64,000 bases of DNA. It comes from Papiliotrema nemorosa (taxonomy: Eukaryota > Basidiomycota > Tremellomycetes > Tremellales > Rhynchogastremaceae). This document shows positions 54,930 through 64,000 of this stretch, in pieces. The notes under the pieces are model-generated. The model searched no databases. It was not told the origin of the DNA and worked only from the letters and a program-made list of their open reading frames with translations. Location: the NCBI GenBank assembly GCA_032158125.1, contig JASKOT010000002.1, positions 1-64,000 on the forward strand, read 5' to 3'. Both the position numbers and the translations under genes were made by a program. Positions within the stretch are counted from its first letter, which is position 1. Every line of letters begins with the position of its first letter.

Positions 54930-55659
54930 AATGAAGTTGGAATAGGCATCTTGGCAGTTTACAGTATTTTCCGCTGCATATCGTGCAGTCCCAGAGATGA
55001 ATTAACGAGTTCTCATTGCTTCTGGATCACCTCGCATCACGCCGGGCCGCGATGGGTATCAGTGTGGGGGATACACGACTTCAAGATTAGTCTGGAATCT
55101 CCCGTTCCTTTGTCGGAAAAGCCCCCTTACCCACGATATACCCATCAAGAACGTTCCACAGCGATCATTTCTGACACCTGTGACAACTCGCTATCAGTCC
55201 ACCGAAGCAAACATCGCCAGAGGAGGACATCCTTTGTAGATCACTCCGTCTCATAGCGCACAGAACAGAGGAGTGAAGGGTAGGGTCTTTCACTCTGGGA
55301 ATGTCCTCGGGATCTTGGGATAAAATGCATGATCTCCCCATTTAGTGTGTTCCCTCTCTACTTTCATCCCCCTTTGAACGTTTTCCATCTTATCACGAAC
55401 CCTCATCCTCGTCCTACACTATAGGGGGTGGTTGAATTGATTGTTCGGATCCGATTAAACCTTGATTTGTTGTCGTTTCAGAAGGTCCTCACGCGTCTAG
55501 CAATTCGACATTTCCACCTCGACCATCCACACAGCAGCAGCACGACCGCTGGCGTGCCAGTTCCGGTACCCAGGAGTGCGGAGAGCCCAAAGGGCGTGAA
55601 TCTAGCTCCAGTCGAACGATATCTCTGGCGAGAATCTCCTTGCAGGTATCGTACTCATC
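54930..55659. other. Region where the 5' half of a SNF2 gene would be expected
   Basis: 730 bp between the MetRS stop and the first usable ATG of the SNF2-like gene. A frame from 55428 starts VVELIV, slightly like the start of a SNF2 inter-lobe linker, but no DEAH box, Walker A or chromodomain can be read here. It either holds the true promoter or is a remnant left by loss of the upstream half. AT-rich GATAAAATGC at about 55319 and pyrimidine-rich TTTCATCCCCC near 55360 could serve as a promoter. Confidence 0.45.
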
Positions 55660-58600
55660 ATGGCGCCCGTCCGAACCATCCGTAATATCCTCATGGAGGT
55701 GAGACCTCTCGACTACACACAACACACTGCTATGGGCGCTCATGGTAGTTGAGAAAAGTATGTCAACATCCATACCTATCAACTCCAGAGCTTGAGGATC
55801 TCGATGCATCGGATCAACAACAACAAAAAGCCTTGGTTGAAGCTTCGGGAAAGCTCAGTTTCCTCAAGCTACTCTTACCTAAACTCAAGGACCGAGGACA
55901 CAGGGTATTACTCTTTTCACAAGTGAGTGTGGGATTATCCATACCCCGACCCCTTGGAGATCGGCATTAAGTGGTCCTACTGCCGGTGGTCCTTTATCGT
56001 GTTGTAAGGGGAAAGGAGAGAGAACTGACGATCAGTTCAAAATCGCTCTAGATAGAAGTGAGCCATACGGGAATAACGGTAGGGCAATGAAGCTCATGAT
56101 AGTTGAGGACTTTCTCATCGGAGAAGGATACAAGTTTTTGAGACTGGATGGGGATACGCCTCAGGCTCAACGACAAAGATCCATGGACGCATTCAATGCT
56201 CCTGATTCAGAATTCTTCATTTTCCTCTTGACGACAAGAGCGGGAGGAGTCGGGATCAATCTCGCTTCGGCAGATACTGGTGAGTACTACACTTGGGATG
56301 GTGCTGAGGATAGTCATCGTGTACGATCCGGATTTCAACCCTCATCAAGACTTACAGGTGAGTCAACAGCCGAACACAAATGGTCAAAGGCTGACGCAAT
56401 AGGCTATCGCGCGAAGTTATCGATATGGACAGACCAAGAAGGTGTTGGTCTTCAAGCTCATGATGAAGAACTCTGTCGAGGGTAGGGATACAACATCAGA
56501 CCTTGCTGATTATGCAGAACGGATCATTCTCAAGGGAAAGCAGAAGATGGTCCTCGATCATTTGGTGGTTCAGCAGATGGACAAGGAGAATGAGGAGGGT
56601 GATATCGACAATATGCTCCTTCATGGTGCATCAGCCCTCTACGACAAGACGAATGAAGATGGGACTTCCGCATCGGACATTCGATACACTTCCAAGAGCG
56701 TAGACGAGCTCATAGACAAGGTGGAAGCCGACGCCGAGGCAGAGGCCAAAGCGATGGAAGAGAGGGATAAGAAGAAAGCCGAAGCGCCTGAGGAAGCAGA
56801 TGTAGAGGGAGGTGTGGTCAAGCCTAAAGAGACCATGTCGTTCGCATTTGCCAAAATTTGGGAAGCGGGCAAAGACCGTTTGAAGGATCTTTCAGATGAC
56901 GAGGACGGGGAAAAGGCAGAGGAAGATGCCAACGCCTGGAACCAAGTTATGGAGAACGTCCAGAAAGCTCGAGAGGCAGCAGAGTTGCTAGAGATGGGAT
57001 CCAGGAAACGAGCGAGGGAAGCAGCGGCTCGCGCGACTAAAATGGGATTCAAGGCTCAGCCCATATTCTCGGACGAGGGGTCCGACAGGGACAAGAAGAA
57101 GTTTAAAATCAAGGGGAAGCGCAAGAGACAGGACGTCTCAGACGCAGAATTTGCGCTCAACCCGGAAGAAACGGAATCCGAGGATGAGGGAGCTGCGGCG
57201 GCCATACCAGACGCATATGACTTGGTCGACAAAGAAGCAGTACCACGACTGCGCGGTCTCGCTCAAGTGCCTCACAGTAACGAGAAAGGGTTGTCTGCTG
57301 AAGACACCGCAAAACTCAAGTTGGTACAGGATCAAGCTCAAGCAGTCATTCGATCTGTAAATGATGGCAATACCATATCGACCGTTCTTGGCCCGAACAC
57401 CGACATGAACGTTATGAACTTGGCAAAGAAACGGGACAAGGCACTCGCCAAGGAGAAACGACGTAAAGAGCTCATTGAGAATGCTCAAAATGCCACCATT
57501 GCCGTTCCAGGACGACCACCCATGCCGTCGCATCTATCTTCGGGTAGCGTGACGACCAAAGCCAGACCCTTGATTAATGCCGCCAGGACACAAGCGGCTC
57601 AGCATGTCCTGCAATGGCTCTACCACGTCCTGAGTAATCTCGGCCTACGTGCCGAGTTAGAGAAATGGGCGATCATGGCATTACCAGAGCTACCCGGTGC
57701 AAAGCGGCGTATCTTATACGACGAATTGTCCAGAATCGCCGACGACGAAATGTACAGAAGAGGACAACATCATTACTTTTCGCTACCTGCAACGACTGCG
57801 ACTGTCTCGGGGTTGTTGGCATCTGGCGGGGACGTAATACCCGATGATTCTGCCATCCCGACTGCCGCCGTGCCACCTCGACCCAAAACTCTTGGTGTGC
57901 CACGGAACAACCTTGCAACGCCTCACCCTCAGCCGAAGACCCATCAGACCCCAACCCAGCCCATCTCTACGGGTCCCGCCGCCTCGGCGCACACTCACGC
58001 TATCAAGCAATACGACCGGCATTTGCCTTCTCCTTACGCCTCTCCCAGACCCGGCACAATGGGATTGAAGGCGGAGAAAATCGCTGCTCCGGCTCAAGCG
58101 TCCCAACAAGCACCTTCTGCGCCAATGAAAAATGGACCGGACACTCAAGCCGGATCATCCCAGCCGGAAAAGAGTCTAGTCACATTTGCCGAACCGGTAT
58201 CGGACGGGTCGTGTATATTCTGCGGAAAGGGTGATCATACTCTCCTTTCGTGTCCTGATTTACCTCACCGCGAGGCTCTGAAACAGCGTCGAATAGAGAT
58301 TCAGAAAAGTAACGAGTCTGCAACTTCGAAGGTGAGTTGTCGTTTCTCTGTTACATGAACTAATTCTAGGCCGATGCAATCGCGTGGATTGATGCCATAG
58401 AACGCTTGTTCGCGGAAGAAGCTCAACGGGCATTAGCCAACCGGACTGTCCGACCTCCAAGTGCAAGTGGCCCTAACCCCCATCGAGCGGCCGCCCAGGA
58501 TCGTACTTCTGCCTTTTCGGGTACTAAAGACGATGCGATCGTTATCGACGATGATGAGACTGAGGATGAAAATCCTCCTTCGGTGAAACGACACAAAGGC

Positions 58601-59074
58601 ACACCATCCAAGGGCAAGGCATGGGCTGGATGTCCGGTCTGTGGATCGAGTACGATGCACAGCATAGCTTCGTGTCCTGATGTTATCGCTGGGCCAGAAA
58701 GCATCAAACGGTACGACCCTCATCTTGATCGGGGATATTGCTCACTAGCAGTGCGATGAAAAACTTTGAACCCAATGAACCAATATGGAAGATGCTTCAA
58801 GGGCTATACAATAAAGCGTCGACTTCGACACCTTCCAAATCGACCAAGAAGCAATGCGCCTTCTGCGGCGACACGTGTGGTAGGACGATCCGAGAATGCG
58901 CAGAGACGATGAGTGGGGGTAGTGTAGCAGGGAGGAAGGCTCTCAAGGGGAAGATTAGGCGATTGGAGAAGGAAGGCGACAAGGCTCTACTTGATGAGCT
59001 GTTTGATGTGTATCTCCAGGTGAGTCTGTCTAGTGATGCAGAGGATCGTGCTGATTGTACAGTGGCCGAGGTGA
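55660..59074 (+). CDS. SNF2-like protein with helicase lobe 2 only and three zinc knuckles (Mit1/CHD-like C-terminal half)
   Basis: Start MAPVRTIRNILMELRKVCQH, which in CHD/Mit1 remodelers lies after ATPase lobe 1. Then KLSFLKLLLPKLKDRGHRVL with LFSQ, FLRLDGDTPQAQRQRSMDAF, TTRAGGVGINLASADTVIVY, ARSYRYGQTKKVLVF, all lobe 2 motifs including the arginine-finger region. A long acidic/basic linker follows, then a helical segment (AAQHVLQWLYHVLSNLGLRA) and three Cys-rich knuckles: CIFCGKGDHTLLSC (58212-58253), CPVCGSSTMHSIASC (about 58631-58675), CAFCGDTCGRTIREC (about 58855-58900). Product about 1,000 residues, ending YLQWPR at 59074. Lobe 1, with Walker A and DEAH, is not found upstream. Either the gene is a truncated derivative or its 5' half has been displaced; the rest of the frame is intact over more than 600 codons, so it is not an old pseudogene. 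Confidence 0.7.
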
Positions 59075-59381
59075 GGCAGAGGTGAATGTCAATGAAACGT
59101 GAAGAAGATCGACGACCTTTATGAGACACGCGACATGACATCAACCATCAACCATAACGAGACCTGTATGTACCACGGCTAGCACGATATCACGCATGTA
59201 TGTCCATTCACTGCATACCCGGGAGCAAGTTTTTGCTGCGGCTGGTATGTCAGGCCATCTGCTAATAAGTCTAATGCTATCTGTGCGCTGCGCTGACTCG
59301 CGCACTATTTACCAATTCTCACAAAGACATTCATAGATGAGAAGCTGTGATTGATGCGAGTGGAGATACGTAGACTTATAA
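59075..59381. other. Convergent intergenic region
   Basis: 307 bp between stop codons of the SNF2-like gene and the acyl-CoA synthetase gene. No gene or strong hairpin seen. Confidence 0.5.
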
Positions 59382-61581
59382 CTACAATTTTGCCTCTCTT
59401 CCTTTTTGCACTCCTGCCTTTACTTCTTCCTTTGCTTGTTCTCTCAAGATTTTCCTCAAAATCTTCCCACTAGGACTCTTGGGTACCACATCGACCAGTA
59501 CAACTCCACCTCGGAGTCTCTTGGCATTGCTGACTTTACCCGCTACCCAATCTTGTATCTCTTTGCAGAATTTGGCTCGTTGATCTTCTGGAATACTGGA
59601 TACTCCACCTTTGGGCACAACGTATGCTCGAGGGAGTTCTGTCGCTTGAGATTCGTCGTAAAGACCTATCACGCCCGCGTCGGCGAGTTTGGGATGTTGT
59701 ATGAGTAACATTTCGAGTTCGGCAGGCGGAACTGGGCATCAGATAGAGATCTATACTAGTGGCCCTGTGGAACTCACCCTGGTAGCCCTTGTACTTGATG
59801 AGTTCCTTGACTCGGTCGACGATACTCAGAATCAGCTTTGCGCCCGTATACACCGATGAGGAAGACCTACGCAAAGTACCCATCCTTGTCCACAGTCGCC
59901 ACGTCGCCAGTCTTGAACCATCCGCCGGGTGCAAAGGTATTGGCAGTAGCTTCTGGGTTCCTCCAATACCCCTTCATCACGCTCGGCCCTCTCAACCATA
60001 ACTCTCCCCTTTCTCCCTCCTTCTCCACATCTTTCCCTTGATCATCCACTAGCCGAGCTTGCATCGTGGTGACAATCTTGCCAATCTTCCCTCGATGCTG
60101 AGACCCCTCGACGGCAGTCATGACGTGCGTCATGGGCGACGTCTCTGTGAGTCCGTATCCCTGAGTCACGAGGCAACTGGGTCGATGTATCTCGGGTTTA
60201 CCCCATCCAGTTTGGACCTTGATCTTAGGGAATTTGGCTTCAAACGCATCGATAAGTTCCGCTGAACAGGGGGCGGCACCAGTTTGGACACCTTTCAAGG
60301 AGGTCACATCGTATTTATCCCAGAAGGGCGAGTTGAGCATGGCAATGAGCATCGGAGGAACCACCAAAGCCCAAGTGATTCGGTACTGTCATTCAGCTCC
60401 CTTCTTTAGCAGTCCCTTACATTTTGAATCGTCTTGAAGACCTGTTCGAGGTCAAATTTAGGCAGGACAATGACGGGTGTCCCAGTGGTCAAAGGTTGGT
60501 GACACAAAAATGTGAGACCGTAGATATGGCCGAATGGAAGTATTCCCAAGATCCGATCATTGATACCCAACGGCTCGTACGATTTGTTGATAGCCTGGAT
60601 CTGACTCGTGATGTTATGATGGGACGTTTCCACACCCTTGGCTCGTCCGGTCGTACCGCTCGAATAGCAAAGATAGGCTGTTTCCTTCTCGGCGGATCCA
60701 GTAGCTTGCTTTGGAATCTTCTGCTTTGACCATATCTCCTGGATAGACGAGTAGGGTGTATCGGCGGGTTTCTGTTCGAAGTCGCATAAGAGGATGATTC
60801 GTTTGGGGTCGATTGGGCATTTCTTGGGGTCTATCGCGAGAGCTTTCTCCAATGTCGGGATGAGTTCCGGTTGGACAAAGATGGCCTTGGCGGTGGAATC
60901 TGTCAGTTGGTGTAACAACTCTTCCGGCGAACTGGTCATCAGTACGGGTAGAAATGTTCTGGATATATGGACTCACTATCCGTAGTTTGCTGGAGAGACG
61001 ATATTCCCATTCGCTTGACAACCCATCATCGCCTCTACCCAGTGTAGACTGTTCATCCCAAAGATGCACACGACATCTCCCTTTTTCAGCCGCAAACCTC
61101 CAAGCCCAGAGGCCAACCACATGGCCCTCACGGCCATCTCGGTTCTATACAGTTCTTTGCCTGTGATGCCATCTATAAAAGCGATGGTCCTCGGGTCAAG
61201 CTCGGGGTAATACCTGAAATGCTGTCCCTTTCGCCTGGGCGGGAAGAGGTAGTGGAAGACTGTGGTCCGGGGGAGTTGAGGAGGGAATACATCGGATTGG
61301 TACATCTTGGTAGGATCCGGTACGGGTGTCATGGGATAGTTGTTATGATTGGCGTAAAAGGTGAATCCGGGTGGAAGAAGGGGATCGATAGTCGGTGTTG
61401 CGGTATTGAGGGAGCTAGTGCTGGGTCTGAAGTTTGGATTATATGGGACGGGTCTGACAGCGTATGAGCGGCGATGTAGATGTAATCTGGGATGAGGCTG
61501 AGGAGGAGGGAGTTTGGATGTTGAAGCTATAGGTTGTGGACGAAGAAAGAGAGGCCGGGTCCAGAGAGAGGGTCGACTCAT
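59382..61581 (-). CDS. 4-coumarate-CoA-ligase-like acyl-CoA synthetase
   Basis: ANL-superfamily enzyme that activates a carboxylic acid with ATP and joins it to CoA. Motifs in order: LYRTEMAVRAMWLASGLGGL, CIFGMNSLHWVEAMMGCQAN, the P-loop TAYLCYSSGTTGRAKGVETS, ILPFGHIYGL, VTSLKGVQTGAAPCSAELID, GYGLTETSPM, GELWLRGPSVMKGYWRNPEA, GGWFKTGDVATVDKDGYF, RVKELIKYKGYQVPPAELE, and the catalytic Lys in KSPSGKILRKILRE. The N-terminus is a basic presequence-like stretch (MSRPSLWTRPLFLRPQPIAS and RSYAVRPVPYNP), while the C-terminus is REAKL, a peroxisomal PTS1 variant. Substrate cannot be read from the sequence. Introns: after ANYG, after KTIQ, at KIK (57 nt, open in frame), at GYFA, and after KGYQ. Start ATG 61579-61581, stop TAG 59382-59384. 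Confidence 0.87.
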
Positions 61582-62244
61582 GAGGGCATGGACAGAACGT
61601 CGACCCCGGGGTAATTATAATCCCAGAATCGTTATAGGCCGTAATGTGAGCTTTGGTCGTTGTCAAATCGAATGGCACTCTCGAGGCCACCTGTAATTCT
61701 TCTGTGACGCCCTTCCTCCGCCAATGTCGGGGGTTGTCGGTGTCTGACGTTGGGAGCGGAGGGGGTTGCGGTCCTAGAGGGGGCTGTCTTTGGCCTATTT
61801 TGTCTCCGGGGTGGGAGGATCTGGATGGGAGCTACGCACTAAAGAGAAAAGTACCCGGACGTGGTCAGCTGACCAAAGGCACCGACCGGTTGCCAAAAGT
61901 TGCTCAGGTGGCACTTTCACTTCGGACTTCCGACTTTGGTCTATTCAGACGTCACCGGCCCACAAAGCGTGCACACGAACAGTCGACCGAAAGTCAGGCA
62001 GTGCGCAGATCAAGAGACCTTGGCAGGCTTATTGGTTACGGAACGATCGAGAGCTTGACGCAAAAATGCAGATCTCACAAGGAGTATGACGGCTTGGAAA
62101 CTCGCCGCTCTAACGACCTCATAATCAGAAACTCTTGACTCATGATCGCACCGCTATTTGCCAAGACATGTATTCACTATGAGGCATCCATCTCTCATCT
62201 TCACTACACGAGATTCAATAGAGGACAAATTATCTGAAGCAGAT
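61582..62244. other. Intergenic region
   Basis: 663 bp between the acyl-CoA synthetase start and the permease stop (both minus-strand). ATTATAATCCCAGAATCGTTATAGG near the synthetase start recalls the TTGTAATCCC elements at 4.9 kb. Plus-strand frames up to 160 codons occur but show no family motif and no in-frame neighbours. Confidence 0.45.
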
Positions 62245-64000
62245 TTATCGTTCATCCTCTTGCCGAAGCAACTCTTCAAGCAGGTCATTCTATCATCAGC
62301 TCATGTGACGACTTGATGCAGCTGGCACCAGAACTCACCTTGGGACCTCTGTACCTCTTCTTGGCGTATCCATACCAGATGATAACCAACATAGCGGTAA
62401 AGAAGGCAGCAAAAACGACGACATAGTTCATGTTTTGAGGTGTAACGGGCTGCGTGTCAGCCATGCGTGAAACGTGCAGAACACAGACTCACCAAGGCAG
62501 CAGGGAAACAGTAGATGACGATGGATTGGACGACAAAGAATACTGCGACTAGGTTGCAGACGACCCCCCATCTCCCAAGATTGTGGAGTCGGTTCGGAGC
62601 TAGCTTGTTCAGTCGTTGTCGACCTCCCAACAGCATGCAAAGGCATGGGATGGCTGTCATGAGCAAGAGGCCGAAAAAGGAGTGATATCCGCTCACTGTA
62701 TGAGATGAAGGAAAAGACTGTTGCTCCTCCGAGCAAACTGTTGAATGCGGCACTGGGACCGAACTGAACCAGACCAAGCACAAGACTGATCACGACGGAC
62801 AAGACGATACCCCAGATCGGCTCGCCAAGCTTGACCACGGTGAACCAATCGTGGAACGGGATCATCTCGTCTCTACCGAAAGAGAGCAAAATTCGAGAGA
62901 CACCGATACAGTTGGCTCGAGGGGCGTTGCTGAAGATGATGAGGAGGATAGCGAGGAAGACGGTCGTGCATGCTTTCGAGCCTGTGGCATCCATGACAAT
63001 CTGGGAGAAACCGAGACTGTGTATGATCAGCGAATGATTATCAAGACAGACGACTTGGCCTACCCGTAAGATGTGCCCAGGACCCGTTGAACATCCGGTA
63101 CAGCAAAGAGCAGCGCGACGACAATGACCCATGATGAGATACCACTGAGCAGGATCGTCCAGTTGGCTGCGGTCGGTCCGTCTCTCTTGGCGTTTGGCAT
63201 CTCCTCCGAGACGTGGTAGACAATGTCGAAACCGACAAACGCATAGGAAGATTGCAAGAGACCGATAAGCCAGGCGATGACAATTGAATCGTATCCTGTT
63301 CCATTGTTAATTCCACCAAAGACGAATTTCTACCCGTCAGCTCGAAGACTCCAAGCAGTGATGTTGGTCCCCATACAGCAGAAGCCTTGTTGTCGGCAGT
63401 AGCGAGGACAGTCACTGCGATGACAATCACCCCGGCGACGGACAGGATCATGAGGGCCTGTTCGATCCCTCTGTTGACTCGGTGTCCTACACCGAGAGCC
63501 GAGCATGGGGTGACAATGGTCATTGCTGCAAAGATGGCGTATTGTTTGGCGGGAGTGACGACAAAGTCGGGATTGTTGACGAGGATCATGGAAATGATCG
63601 TGACAGCTACACCGTCAGCTTCCTTCTCGACCAGATGGAGGTTTGATCCGGACGCACCACAAAGATAAGCAGCTGTCGCAATGGCCAACCATAAACCGAT
63701 GACATCGGACATGCCTGTCATCCAACTGACTGATGCTCTCCACCTAGGCGAGCTGACCATGGCGGTCCAGTGGTATTGTCCACCTGCACTTGGGAAGACT
63801 GCAAACATCTCTCCGTGCGAGAGGACAGTAGCCATGGTGCAGGCCGTACCGTAGATGAAACCATAGACCACTGCATGTAAGCCGAGTCACCTGTAATCAC
63901 AGACCAACATACGAGTTGTTGGTCCACCAGAGTTGAGACCGGCTGAGAGACCATAGATGATAGCGACCCAAGAGTTGATACATGAGAATGCGAGGGAGAA
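62245..64000 (-). CDS. APC-family amino acid/GABA/choline-type permease, 5' end outside window
   Basis: Proton-coupled transporter of the amino acid-polyamine-organocation superfamily; the closest group I recognise is the fungal GABA/choline permeases (Uga4/Hnm1). Visible membrane segments and motifs: VVYGFIYGTACTMATVLSHG, EMFAVFPSAGGQYHWTAMV (family PTSGGQYHW motif as PSAGGQYHW), VIGLWLAIATAAYLCGASGS, AFVGFDIVYHVSEEMPNAKR (the EE-P-NA block), FSNAPRANCIGVSRILLSFG RDE, IWGIVLSVVISLVLGL, and FNSLLGGATVFSFISY. The C-terminus after YGYAKKRYRGPK is joined by a GTGAGT-GATAG intron to NDLLEELLRQEDER. Stop TAA 62245-62247. At least seven short introns. Upstream exons (a segment like GLSAGLNSGGPTT) continue to the window edge, so the N-terminus is missing. 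Substrate not assignable. Confidence 0.87.

Noticed and set aside
61653..62138. 161-codon plus-strand frame in the spacer before the permease
   Set aside because: No family motif, composition like noncoding sequence, and no ATG context or introns.
1..64000. tRNA genes, transposable elements, CRISPR arrays or prokaryotic islands
   Set aside because: I looked for B-box GGTTCGA-type sequences, reverse transcriptase/transposase motifs, long terminal repeats and spaced direct repeats and found none that held up; a tRNAscan and repeat search would be needed to be certain.

Overview
The window looks like nuclear DNA of a basidiomycete yeast, most likely from the Tremellomycetes (the Cryptococcus/Kwoniella side). 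The evidence is intron structure and gene content. Almost every gene is broken by many 35-70 nt introns with GTNNGT donors, CTRAY-like branch sites and short 3' ends. The genes include a Cas1-family capsule O-acetyltransferase, D-arabinono-lactone oxidase, a SUR7-type membrane protein, OTU1, TAF12, LSm6 and COX8. I saw no prokaryotic operons, CRISPR arrays, transposon ORFs or convincing tRNA genes. Because of the introns, most products below were assembled by eye; spans are start codon to stop codon and exon edges are approximate unless a junction is quoted.

Layout. 1-7.3 kb: poly-C tract, signal peptidase subunit SPC3, a branched-chain acyl-CoA dehydrogenase, a Q-rich unknown protein, and a BTB/POZ protein. 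7.5-19.4 kb: a minus-strand block with a very large Mus7/MMS22-like protein, a long unknown coiled-coil protein and an HSP20-fold protein. 20.7-25.1 kb: the OTU1 deubiquitinase, then a Cas1-type acyltransferase. 26-32 kb: a 57-residue membrane peptide whose ATG is split by an intron, a compact SUMO-like modifier ending exactly in GG-stop, and, sharing its promoter, an ERCC6L2-type SNF2 translocase. 32-42 kb: ALO1, an oil-body-associated (DUF1264) protein, a Ser-rich unknown, a mitochondrial TPR protein, a coiled-coil protein, a doubtful gene and COX8. 42-52 kb: tubulin cofactor E, SUR7-like protein, NADP-type alcohol dehydrogenase, TAF12, LSm6. 52-64 kb: methionyl-tRNA synthetase, a SNF2 protein that appears to keep only its second helicase lobe plus three zinc knuckles, a 4CL-like acyl-CoA synthetase with signals for two organelles, and an APC-family permease that runs off the right end.

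Most genes are housekeeping neighbours without an operon-like relation. Genome-maintenance and ubiquitin/SUMO functions recur (MMS22-like, OTU1, SUMO-like, ERCC6L2-like, Mit1/CHD-like), and the SUMO-like gene and the ERCC6L2-like gene are divergent from one 297-bp promoter. The items most worth a second look are the SUMO-like gene, the 57-aa gene with its split start codon, the half-helicase, and several introns that are multiples of three with no stop codon.
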